Shown here one piece after another: positions 38,569-48,250 of a DNA stretch of 64,000 bases (positions within the stretch are counted from its first letter, which is position 1; each line of letters begins with the position of its first letter). The position numbers and the translations under genes are program-made. This DNA comes from Moesziomyces globuligerus (taxonomy: Eukaryota > Basidiomycota > Ustilaginomycetes > Ustilaginales > Ustilaginaceae). Where the stretch lies: positions 124,001 through 188,000 of the forward strand of contig JARVLF010000008.1 of assembly GCA_030849465.1 (NCBI GenBank). The letters are read 5' to 3'. The notes under the pieces are model-generated. The model did not search any database, was not told the origin of the DNA, and saw only the letters and a list, made by a program, of their open reading frames with translations.

Positions 38569-40713
38569 CTAAAGGCCCACATCCTGCTCGTCGGCCTCGT
38601 CGTCGTCCTCGTCTTCGTCGTCGACAATGCGGGCGCGTCGTCGGCGCATGCTGCTGTCGTTGCTGCTGCCCGCCGCCTCGTGGCGCACCTCCCTCACCTC
38701 TGCATCCTCGTCCTCGTCATCTTCGTCCTCGCTATCCATCGCGCGTCCGCGCCCGCGCGCCATCCTCCCGGCACCCCTGCCTGCATACTCCACGCTCGAG
38801 CCCCTCCCCATCGCCGTGTCGCCATCCGAACCCTCGTCGTCCGAGATCTCGATCGCCGACGCGCGTCCGATGCGCCTCGGCCCGGGCAAGAAATCGTCCT
38901 CCGCCTCCTCCCTCACCTCCCAGTCCTCGTCCGATGCCGAATCGTTCCACTCGATCGGACCGTGCATCAGTGATTCCAAGGGATGCTGGAGACCGTACCC
39001 GTCTCGGTCCTCGTCGTCGTCGTCGTCTTCGTCGTACTCGGACGCGTACTCGTCCCGGACGATAAAGTCGTCCATCTCCTCGTCTTCGTCCTCCTCGTCG
39101 TGCTCGCCCAGGTCGCTCTCGCGCAGGTACTCGATTTGCGTGTGCTCCGAGCCGCCCCCGTCCGAATGCGCCGCTCCTGCAGTGTCGCGCATGTCCTCCG
39201 AACGGCCATGGCGCGCCTCAAATTCGGCCAGACGCGTCGCCAGCGCTCCGTTGCGTCGCGGTCCGTCACGGTCGTGGTAGCCAAACTCGTGTTCGCTGTC
39301 CATGTCCGAGTCCATGCCCTCGCGAGGCATCCTCCAATCGTCGTACTCGGACAGCGAGTCGTAGTCGATCTCGCACGAGGGGTTGCTGCATAGGCCGTCA
39401 AAGATCTCGCACCCGCAGCTGCCGCAGCGAGGAACGCCGTCGACCTCGTCGTAGATGATGCGGCGCGGGCCGTCCTCGTCAAAGATGTCGGCCCACAGCT
39501 TGGCGCCCTTGGGCAGATCTTCGCCCTTGAGCCGCACCCTGTCATCCACCGACAAGATCGCGTTGCTCGACTCGGCCACCTCCGAATCGAGGCGCGCCTC
39601 CTTGCTCAGCTTGAGGCCCTCGTCCACCTTTTCCAGCATGTCGCGCACGAGGAACACCTCGACGGGCGGACATGCGAGCTCGGTGCGGCAAGAGGGGCAG
39701 ATCTTCCTGCGCTTAAGTGTGCGCATACGGAGATGTTCGTCGATCCGCGCCTGCGACCAAGCGGACGGCGGTGCACTCTCGCTCTCGCGCGGCTTGGTGA
39801 ACCAGGAGCGCAGGCAGTGGATGCAGAATACGTGGCCGCAAGGAGCCAGTACACAGGGGCGGAAGGAGGGCTCGAGGCAGATGTGGCAGATGCACTGACT
39901 GTGGAGCTCCTTGAAGATGGTGTTTTGCTGCGTGATGATGCCCGCATCTTGGCTGGCCTGTGCCTTGGTCTCGGCGAGTTGCAGCTCCAACTGGCGGATG
40001 CGCAGCTGGAGCGAGGCCGAGTCGGTGGCATTGTAGCGTTCGGCTTGGTCGTTGGGATCGGACCTGGAGGCATTCGAGTCGACCCGACTGCGCTTTCGCG
40101 ATGAAGCGGAGGACTTGGCGGCATCCTCTGGAGAGGCACTCGTGGCAGCGGCCTTGGCAGCATCGGCTGGCTGCTGCTCGGACTCCTTGATGCCTTGGCC
40201 ATTGCCATTGCCATCAGCATCATCGTCATCATCATCGAAGAGTTGACGAGCTAGATCGGTCGTCTCTTTTGACGCAGAGGACGGCGCTGAAGCTTTGGGC
40301 TGAGCCTTCTGTCTGCTTGATGCTGGGGCGTGCGCCTTGCGGAGGGTGCTCACTGGAACCACGTCGATTGGATCGCCGTCCGAATCTCCCGAATCCTCGC
40401 CAGCGTCGCGACTGGCGTCCGGCGGCTGCACCTCGCCTGGAGCGGAGGCAGCATTGCTGGATGCATTTTGCTTGGCCGACGGTGGGGCATCCTTGCCAGG
40501 GCTGCGTCGAGTGCGGCCCTTCTGACGCTGATCTTCAAGCTGCGACGGCGTTGTAGCTTCCTTGGTGAGGCTTGGCCTTCTGTCGCGCTTGGAACGAGCG
40601 TTCTGCTTGCTGGTGGAGGAGGAGGCTTCGGGGGCTTCATCGTCCGAGATCACGGTGACCGCCGCGACCGCCTTGCGCCTCCGCGAGCGCGTCGACGCTG
40701 CGTTGTCGTCCAT
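38569..40713 (-). CDS. Psh1-like RING E3 ubiquitin ligase
   Basis: 714 residues, one exon, ATG at 40713. Order of parts: basic Ser/Ala-rich N-terminus; Asp run; short coiled coil (SLQLRIRQLELQLAETKAQ, about 235-255); C3HC4 RING (CHICLEPSF...CGHVFCIHCLRSWF...CPSC, about 272-345). Next are a second zinc-binding-like pair, CGSCGC...CSNPSC (about 430-450), and a very acidic tail full of Asp/Glu with Arg-rich patches. The same order (RING, then a 'FD..F...D.. RC..C' cysteine block, then acidic tail) occurs in yeast Psh1, the ligase that removes misplaced centromeric histone Cse4. I base the call on this architecture, and sequence identity is low outside the RING. It could be another chromatin-linked RING protein. 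Confidence 0.65.
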   Translation of the reverse strand: MDDNAASTRSRRRKAVAAVTVISDDEAPEASSSTSKQNARSKRDRRPSLTKEATTPSQLEDQRQKGRTRRSPGKDAPPSAKQNASSNAASAPGEVQPPDASRDAGEDSGDSDGDPIDVVPVSTLRKAHAPASSRQKAQPKASAPSSASKETTDLARQLFDDDDDDADGNGNGQGIKESEQQPADAAKAAATSASPEDAAKSSASSRKRSRVDSNASRSDPNDQAERYNATDSASLQLRIRQLELQLAETKAQASQDAGIITQQNTIFKELHSQCICHICLEPSFRPCVLAPCGHVFCIHCLRSWFTKPRESESAPPSAWSQARIDEHLRMRTLKRRKICPSCRTELACPPVEVFLVRDMLEKVDEGLKLSKEARLDSEVAESSNAILSVDDRVRLKGEDLPKGAKLWADIFDEDGPRRIIYDEVDGVPRCGSCGCEIFDGLCSNPSCEIDYDSLSEYDDWRMPREGMDSDMDSEHEFGYHDRDGPRRNGALATRLAEFEARHGRSEDMRDTAGAAHSDGGGSEHTQIEYLRESDLGEHDEEDEDEEMDDFIVRDEYASEYDEDDDDDEDRDGYGLQHPLESLMHGPIEWNDSASDEDWEVREEAEDDFLPGPRRIGRASAIEISDDEGSDGDTAMGRGSSVEYAGRGAGRMARGRGRAMDSEDEDDEDEDAEVREVRHEAAGSSNDSSMRRRRARIVDDEDEDDDEADEQDVGL

Positions 40714-42148
40714 CGATGAGGGCGAGCCAGGTGCACGTCAGGTCGGGTGCTGCTGCTAGTGATCGATGTCGAATTGTCGCGGATCACGAGTGGAGAGACA
40801 GGCTCGTATCTGCGTCAAGCTCGAAAAGGGCTTGGTGGTCGCAAGGGAAGACGTGGGGAATTCGAAAGGAGGGTCACGACGAATGCGAAGGGTGGCTGTG
40901 GAGGGGGAAGGGAAGAAGTCGACCTGCAGCGCGCCTGGTTCAAGCGTGACGCACACCAAGGTCGGCCAGGTGTGGGGTGGAGAGGCGTTTCGACTAGGGA
41001 GGCTGCGGTGGATCGAAGCCAGGAGATGAGCAGGACGATGGCTAGCGCAAGAGTCGGTGGGGCTGAGCTGTGATCAAGATGGTCGCGGATCGTCGGGCTG
41101 GATGAATCGAGGCTGTGACGAGAGATGTGGCAGCGATCGCAGCCGCAGTAGCCAGTCAAGCGTGACGACTTGCAGCCTCGCGCGCAGGAGCCTGTGGCGT
41201 GTGAGTGGGTTGTGTCAGCGGGCAGATGCAGGCTGTTCGGATTGACCGACAGCACGAGAGCAGCTCAGGCGAAGGCTGGCTGGCTGATTGGTGCGTGGCA
41301 GCAGGTCGGAAGGGTGGGCTTAGCCTTGCATCGACGAAGAAGCACGTCAAAGGGCGAGAGGCGGACGAGCCGATGTGCGGGTGAGAGTGCAAGCTGTGAA
41401 TGCTTTCATTTTGCGCTCGCCCAGTGCTCTTGCCGCTTTGGCGGGTCACTTATCGTGACGTTGACTGGACTGCGCCGACTGCGCCGACTGCGCCTGAGCG
41501 GTGAGACGCGCCGAGCAGCTTGTCAGACCCTGATCCTTTCCTTTGTTCCGTTGCGAGGTGGAGAAATTCCGCAGCCGCAGCCAGTGCTTCTAACGCCAGC
41601 CTCCGAGCGCAGCGCAGAGAGAGCAACACTTTCCTGCCTGGGCGCGGCGTCGCGAAATTTTGGCGAGGCTGGCCGGGTGGATTGCGTGCGGGTCGGGCAG
41701 CGCGCGCGCCGTGCGGAGCGGAGCGCGGGTGGCCAAAGTGGAGGCACATCCATGCACCGTCACTCGACCATCGAGCCTCTCTCGAGCCTACCTGACTCGG
41801 GCCTCCCTGACTCGAGCCTCTCAGCTGCATGTCCAGCGACCCTTTAGCGCCGCCACGGCCCTGTAGAGAACGAGCAGGGCATGCCAAGGCGCCCCTCACC
41901 TCGTGCTTCGGCTGCTCCTCTGCTCGATGCTTGCTCACACTCAGATGGCGTTGGAACGCAGCTCAAACACATGGCGCTGTCCCGGCCCGGTCACGTTGAC
42001 AGACGGCCAATGCACGTGAGGCTTGGGCTGGATTAGGAGAACACGAGCTGTCGGCGCTGCCGTCGCTCTTCTAGATTACAGATGGTACAGGTATAGCGAA
42101 AATGCTGAGCGATGCTTGATGGCGGTGGGGGATGTGCCGACCGTGTCT
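40714..42148. other. Intergenic region between the RING gene and arginase
   Basis: 1.4 kb, upstream of the RING gene and downstream of arginase. Frames are short and unconvincing. No RNA gene or repeat of note was seen apart from short gcgccgactgcgccgactg iterations near 41470. Confidence 0.5.
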
Positions 42149-43117
42149 TCAGAGGAGCGTCTCGCCCATGGCGGCGCGGATGAGCGAGCAGCCGACGGCG
42201 ATGGTCTGCTGCGCCTCGCGGTCCTCGAGCAGCGACGGGTTCACCTCCATCAGGTCGAGCGCCACCAGGCAGCCCGTCTCGTAGAGGGCCTCGCAGATGT
42301 AGTGGCCCTCGCGGAAGGTGAGGCCGCCGCGGACGGGCGTGCCCGTGCTCGGCGCCACGCTGGGGTCGAGCGCGTCGACGTCAAACGAGAGGTGGATGGG
42401 ACGATCGCGCTTGCCCGGTGCGCCGTTGACGTGGTCGAGCGCCATCTCGACGACGCGGCCGATGCCGTACTTGTCGACGTGGTGCATGCTGTACGCCTTG
42501 ATGTTGTGCTGCTTGAGGATCTTGCGCTCGCCCGCGTCAATGTCGCGCAGGCCGATGTAGACCAGGTTCTCGGGTCGCAGCAGCGGCTTCTTGGGCACCC
42601 ACGAGTTGAACGGCTCCACATCCGTCCCCTCGAGTCCGAGCAGGAACGAGACGGGGCAGCCATGCAGGTTGCCCGACTCGGTGGTGTCGGGCGTGTTGAT
42701 ATCGGCGTGCGCATCGATCCAGATCAGCGCCGCGTCCGGATGCGCACGCAGCGTACCCGTCACCGTACCCAGCGCCAGACTGTGATCACCACCGAGCGTG
42801 AGCGGCAGCTTGCCCTGCTTGGCGCGCGACTCGACCGCCGCCGCCACCTCTTGCGTTACCGCCGACACGGTACGCGGCAGCTTCATGTTGCCAATGTCCG
42901 TGTCCGTGGCCATCTTTTCGTTGATGTGATCAAACGAGTGGTGGCCGTCAAAGTCGACCTTCCAGCCGAGCGACTCGAGCTGCTCGCAGATACCCGCAGA
43001 GACGAGCGAGATGGGACCGGTGTCGACACCCTTGCGTCGCTGGCCGCCAGAGAAGGGGCAGCCGACGATGGCAGCCGTCTTCTCCTGCAGGAATCGTTCG
43101 TGGAGCGTCCTGGTCAT
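42149..43117 (-). CDS. CAR1: Arginase
   Basis: Hydrolyses L-arginine to ornithine and urea, the first step of arginine catabolism, in the cytosol, using a binuclear manganese centre. 322 residues, one exon, ATG at 43117; the normal length for fungal arginases. Metal ligand motifs are intact: GGDHS (residues 109-113), DAHADI (135-140) and [10 protein letters not shown] (244-253). The loop [13 protein letters not shown] and the GLRDID segment also match the family. No targeting peptide is visible. A member of the ornithine-cyclodeaminase family lies in the same window at 15816-16937, but too far away to suggest linkage. Confidence 0.97.
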
Positions 43118-44798
43118 GGTGTGTGTAGAGTGATCGGAGCGAGGTCGGGATGCAGGAGAGATCTTTTGCGTGTGAGGGATAGCACCATTGAGGCGGGCCC
43201 TTCCGGTGGATCTGCGCTACTTATACGTGCTGCCATCCACGGCAACTATCGGAGAGCGAGCTGCCTCGAGCTGCCTCAAGCTCGCCTGAGTGCGCAGCGC
43301 GGACAGCGTCGATCCGGCAACGTGTGCGGCATGACTGTGCTGAGCCTGCGCAGGGTCTTGCCCGGTCAGCGGTTGCCGTTCCGTACTGGCCGCTGGCTGG
43401 GCTGCCAAGAGGCCAACATTGCGCAACCTCATTTCGCCGGCAATCAGTCCGGCAACGAACAACCTGCAGCTGCTCAGCGCGGCCCTCTCTTTTCTGTTCC
43501 CTTTTTTTTCTCGGCGTGGCTCGTCGCGTTGGATTTTTTACTTGCCGGATCGTCGGTGCTGCTTTCTCCACATGACCTTTCGCTGGCCAGTCTTCGCGCC
43601 GAGCGGCGTCTCGTTGATGTCTGCTCGGTCTGAGTCGATCTTACGTGCCGACGGTCGCCTCTAGCCTGGTCGCTGGATCGGTTTCGGCGCGTCATCTGGG
43701 ACCCTACATGCTGTGACCCTTCCGTATCCAGAAATCGAGGCTTCCGGTTGATGGCCTTGGATCTTCTGCGATGGTCTGGCTGTGCGATGATGACGGCTTG
43801 CCTTACGGAGCGGTTCAGCACATATGCTCCCGAGGCTGCCTATCAGACCGGCAAAAAGACTGGAAGCGCAGCCATGTTGATCGGCTCTGAGCAACGAGCC
43901 GACCCGTCACCACCACCCGTCGGCCGTCGCGTATCTATCCGGCGAGCGTGGCGATCGTCTTCCGCCCTAGAAGCCGAGATATACCATCGGGCCGATCCAC
44001 GCACATTCCAGTTGATCAGGGATGGGCATTTTACGACACGAAAAACGTGCACCTTTTGACGTTTGCATTTGTCTCTTCTATTCTGTCTACTGTATTTCAG
44101 CCGCATCTTACTGGGCACAGCCTCGCGTCCATCATCGTCCTGGCAATCTTGACCTTGCTTGAATGGCCTGCTCTGGGCTCGAGCGCTGCTGATACAGGTC
44201 CGATCGTCCTCGAGTGGATGTAAGCCGCCACGGGGATTGAGCTGGAACGACGGGCAAGGCAAGGGCGCCGACGCATTCTTTCGTACGAGAGAGAGGACAC
44301 CCGATGCGTTTAGGCACTTTGTCACTGTTTCTAAGGGTTGGCCCCGTCGCGTTGGTGGATGGACGGCAGGTCCGAGTCGCGATCACTGAGTCGGGCTCCG
44401 TCGTGCTCAAGTGCCCCACCAAGCTTCGAATCCATGCAGGCTGCAGCAGCGCACGGTGGTGCATTTGCTCGAGTTCCTTTGTCCGGTCGTGTTAAGAGGG
44501 CATATTCGACAGCGCCAGGGCGTGACGCTGCAGTGTGAGTGTCGCAGAGAGCGCGCGCGCGCTCTTCGTGTCGCTGCTTGCCATAAAGCAGCGAGGCATC
44601 CATCCACACTCTCCCAGAGCGCCCAGCGCTTCGACTTCTTCTCGACACCGCGCTCCACAGCCCGCGTTCCACGTTCATCGACACCATCACCACCACCACC
44701 ACCACCACCTGCTTCTTATCGGCCCGGTCGACCTCGTCTCTCGCTTCTCCCTCCACCCGGCTCGTATACATCCGCAGGCCGCACACTTAATCGCAAAT
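43118..44798. other. Divergent intergenic region between arginase and SUB2
   Basis: 1.7 kb with no supportable gene. A cttatacg TATA-like site lies at about 43220, near arginase. A trinucleotide (cac/acc) tract at about 44678-44710 lies just upstream of SUB2, probably in its 5' UTR. Confidence 0.5.
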
Positions 44799-47051
44799 AT
44801 GTCCGCCATCGACAACGAAGAGTGAGTCTCGCGCTCTTCTTCCCCGCAAACACCGCGCACCCTGCATCACCACGCCACCGCCCGGAAAGCTCAGCATCCT
44901 TACTAACACTCTGTACTCTGCACTCTGCGCACCACCATCGCTCGCCTCGTCTCGTCCACGCTCGCGGCCGTCGTGAACGCTCGCTTCTCGCATCGACCCG
45001 TGTCGTACAATCTCTTGCTCGATGACAGTCTGATCGATTACGAGGAGGAGGTCGCCGTCGCCCCCTCTGCCACAAACGGCGCCGCTGCTACTGGCAACGG
45101 TGCTGCCGCCACCGCGGACGCCGACAAAGACAAAAAGGCAAGCATCTACCCACGACGATGACCAGAACATCGCGCCCCTTCGCTTCAGAGTGCCCCGCTC
45201 CACACCCGTCGCCGTACATGCCGAACGCAGCAACAGCCCTCGGCTAAGTGGCGCATCGAGGCCAACAGGCACCGGATACGGCCCTCGAGCCACGCACGCA
45301 CATCGGACGCACGCACGAACATCCAGCCAACAACCTTCTAAACTCTCTCCCTTCTATCTCTTTTCATCTCCTCGCCCCTTTCGACGTACTCGCCTGCCTC
45401 TCTGCTCTCCGCTGCACACGTCGACGTTCAAACACCGCGTCTCGGTCGCTCGTCATCGTTGCTCGTGCTGGTCACGTGCTATCGCTGTCCGGTCCTTGTC
45501 CATGTTTGGCTACACACTGCCCGCTGTGCTGGACATCTCGGAATGGCGGTGCTGGACTGCCTTGATGGTGCTCGACATTGGTCGCATCCCCGTTGCGATG
45601 CTTGTCGCTTTCCGACACCGGTTCGAACGACGACGTGCGCAACACCTCCACACTGCCGACTGCATCGGATCCGTGTCAACAGGGCTCGTACGTCGGTATC
45701 CACTCTACAGGTTTCCGTGACTTCCTTCTCAAGCCCGAGCTTCTCCGAGCCATCTCCGACCTCGGTTTCGAACACCCTTCCGAAGGTGAGTGCCGTCTCT
45801 TCGACCTCCTGCTTGCCGAATTCCGACCCTCTGACCCCACGCGCCAACTCTCTTGCCCGGACCCGTCGACGCGTCGAAACCACAGTCCAGCAGGAATGCA
45901 TCCCCCAGTCGATCCTCGGCATGGACGTCGTCTGCCAGGCCAAGTCGGGTATGGGTAAGACCGCCGTCTTCGTGCTGGCCACGCTGCAGCAGATCGAGCC
46001 CGTGGATGGCGAGGTCTCGGTGCTCGTGCTCTGCCACACGCGCGAGCTGGCGTACCAGATCCGCAACGAGTACGCGCGCTTCACCAAGTACATGCCCGAC
46101 GTGCGCACCGGCGTCATCTACGGCGGCACGCCCGTCGCCGAAAACCAGGCGATGCTCAAGGACAAGACCAAGTGCCCGCACATCCTCGTCGGTACGCCCG
46201 GCCGCATGAACGCGCTCGTGCGCGACAAGAGCCTCAAGGTCTCGGGCGTCAAGCACTTTGTCATTGACGAGTGCGACAAGATCCTCGAGCAGGTCGACAT
46301 GCGCCGCGACGTCCAGGACATCTTCCGCGCCACCCCGCACCACAAGCAGGTCATGATGTTCTCGGCCACCCTCGCCAAGGAGGTGCGCCCCACGTGCAAG
46401 AAGTTCATGCAGAACGTAAGTGCCCTTTTCCCCCACATTCTCGACAGACGCGAGACGAGACGCACGTGCTGACGACATGCATCTGCAACGACAACGGCGA
46501 AATAGCCTCTTGAGATTTACGTGGACGACGAGACCAAGCTGACGCTGCACGGACTGCAGCAGCACTACGTGCGTCTGGAGGAGTCGGCCAAGAACCGCAA
46601 GCTCAACGATCTGCTCGACTCGCTCGAGTTCAACCAGGTGATCATCTTTGTCAAGTCGATCTCGCGCGCCAACGAGCTGGACAAGCTGCTGCGCGAGTGC
46701 AACTTCCCCTCGATCTGCATCCACGGCGGGCTGGCGCAGGAGGAGCGCATCAAGCGCTACCAGCAGTTCAAGAACTTTGAGAAGCGCATCCTCGTCGCCA
46801 CCGACATCTTTGGCCGCGGCATCGACGTCGAGCGCGTCAACGTCTCCATCTCGTACGACACGCCCACCGACGCCGACAGCTACCTCCACCGCGTCGGTAG
46901 GGCCGGCCGTTTCGGCACCAAGGGCCTCGCCATCATGTTTGTCAGCTCCGACGAGGACGCAGAGGTGCTCAAGCAGATCCAGTCCAGGTTCGAGGTCGCC
47001 GTCCCCGAGCTCCCCGAGACCATCGAGGCGTCCACTTACATGTCGGCCTGA
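44799..47051 (+). CDS. SUB2: Sub2/UAP56 DEAD-box RNA helicase (splicing and mRNA export)
   Basis: ATP-dependent helicase that acts in pre-spliceosome assembly and, with TREX and Yra1, in mRNA export. Five exons: 44799-44821, 45029-45137, 45683-45785, 45886-46415, 46506-47051. The product is 436 residues. Introns 1, 3 and 4 (207, 100, 90 nt) are GT..AG. Intron 2 (45138-45682, 545 nt) starts with gcaagc after aaaaag, a GC-AG intron; no GT donor lies before the stop codon in that frame, and the join [12 protein letters not shown] is invariant in the family. Motifs: [11 protein letters not shown]-motif region, AKSGMGKT (Walker A), VIDECDK (DECD box), [15 protein letters not shown] and HRVGRAGR. 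An N-terminal Ala/Thr/Gly linker follows LIDYEEE. Confidence 0.96.
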
Positions 47052-47458
47052 GCACGTACCCCGCACCACCTGCGGAGATCGGCCTCGAGAGCATGGCAGC
47101 CTGCATACCAAGTGGGTGCTGATCCTTGCGCTCGTCCCAGTGCCGACCTCGGTCCTCAAATGTAAAACGCGTCCCCGAGATTCCGATCCTTCCTCCTTGA
47201 TTCTTCTCCGTCCGGCGTGTGTGGGCAACCACCAATGTTGCTGGGTGTGATCGTGCTGAGGCATCATCTGTGCGGGGTCGCTTGGGTTGAGAGGGGAGAA
47301 ACAGAGAGATGCGGAAGTCGGAAGTGCGGGGAGAGGCAACGTGGATTTTTCAAGAGGCGTCTGGTGGACCCTGAAGTTTGGGTGTTGGCTTTGCTCTGAG
47401 CGTCCATCTGTGCATGCGAGCTTGTTTCGTCTCTGGGGGAACGGATTGGACATCAAGC
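47052..47458. promoter_or_regulatory. 3' region of SUB2 and promoter of the methyltransferase gene
   Basis: 407 bp in a tandem arrangement. No frame is supported and no clear repeat was seen. Confidence 0.45.
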
Positions 47459-48236
47459 ATGTCGTTGACCGCGGAACGCAACGAGCAGTTCTCGGAGAAG
47501 GAGTACTGGGATCAACGATATGCCGACGAATCCGAGCAGGACTTTGACTGGTTCAAAAAGGTAACCCGCTCCCTCGCAGCTCTCTTTTGGCGTTCGGTCT
47601 TACTCATTTCATTCTTCTTCTTTCCTCGAGCACAGTACGATGATCTGAAGTAAGTCGCTCGCCGTCCGCTTTCGCTGAAACAGGAGTGCAAGGTTGGCTG
47701 ACACCGTGCTGTGTAGGGAGTTGTTTGACGAGGTGATGCCGGATCGCGGGGCGCGGATCCTTATGTTGGGGTGTGGCAACAGTACGCTTTCGCCGTCGAT
47801 GCACTGCGCCGGATACGAGGGGATCGTCAACATCGACTACTCTGCGACGCTGATCGCACGCATGCGCGCACGGTACCCGGACCAGACGTGGCTCGAGATG
47901 GACATCACGCAACTCACCACCACGTCCAACCTGGCGCAGCTCGGGGGCGCGGGCAGCTTCGACGTCGCGCTGGACAAGGGCACCATGGATGCGCTCATGG
48001 CCGAGGGCAAAGGTTCCTCGGTCTGGAACCCCAGCGACAAGGTTCTGGCCGACGTGCGAGCTATGCTTCAAGGCGTCGATACCCTCCTCAAACCGGGCGC
48101 ACGCATGGTCTACATCACCTTTGGACAACCCCACTTCCGTCAGAAATACCTCGAAGCCATCCCCGGATGGAGCGTCGAGGTACGCACCCTTGGCGACATG
48201 TTTCACTACTTTGTCTACATCGCCACCAAGCACTAG
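47459..48236 (+). CDS. Class I SAM-dependent methyltransferase, EEF1AKMT4/METTL13-like
   Basis: Small seven-beta-strand methyltransferase of the family that includes eEF1A lysine methyltransferases; the substrate is not proven. Three exons: 47459-47560, 47636-47649 (14 nt) and 47717-48236. Introns of 75 and 67 nt have gtaac and gtaagt donors. The spliced protein has 211 residues. The N-terminal signature FSEKEYWDQRYADE...FDWFKKYDDLKELF is assembled across both splice sites, which supports the microexon. Motif I reads ARILMLGCGNSTLS, followed by the acidic end of strand 2 (GIVNIDYSA), the catalytic-site block FDVALDKGTMDALM, and a C-terminal FGQPHFRQKYL. No targeting signal. Neighbours are SUB2 upstream and the acidic repeat protein, convergent 14 bp downstream. 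Confidence 0.88.
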
Positions 48237-48250
48237 AATTTCACCCGATT

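Noticed and set aside
42023..43633. Plus-strand frame of 536 codons
   Set aside because: Antisense to arginase; no conserved features.
44420..44440. tRNA T-arm-like string (ttcgaatcc)
   Set aside because: No matching acceptor, D or anticodon arms could be built around it.
45617..45640. tRNA T-arm-like string (ggttcgaac) in SUB2 intron 2
   Set aside because: No cloverleaf partner sequences in the flanks.
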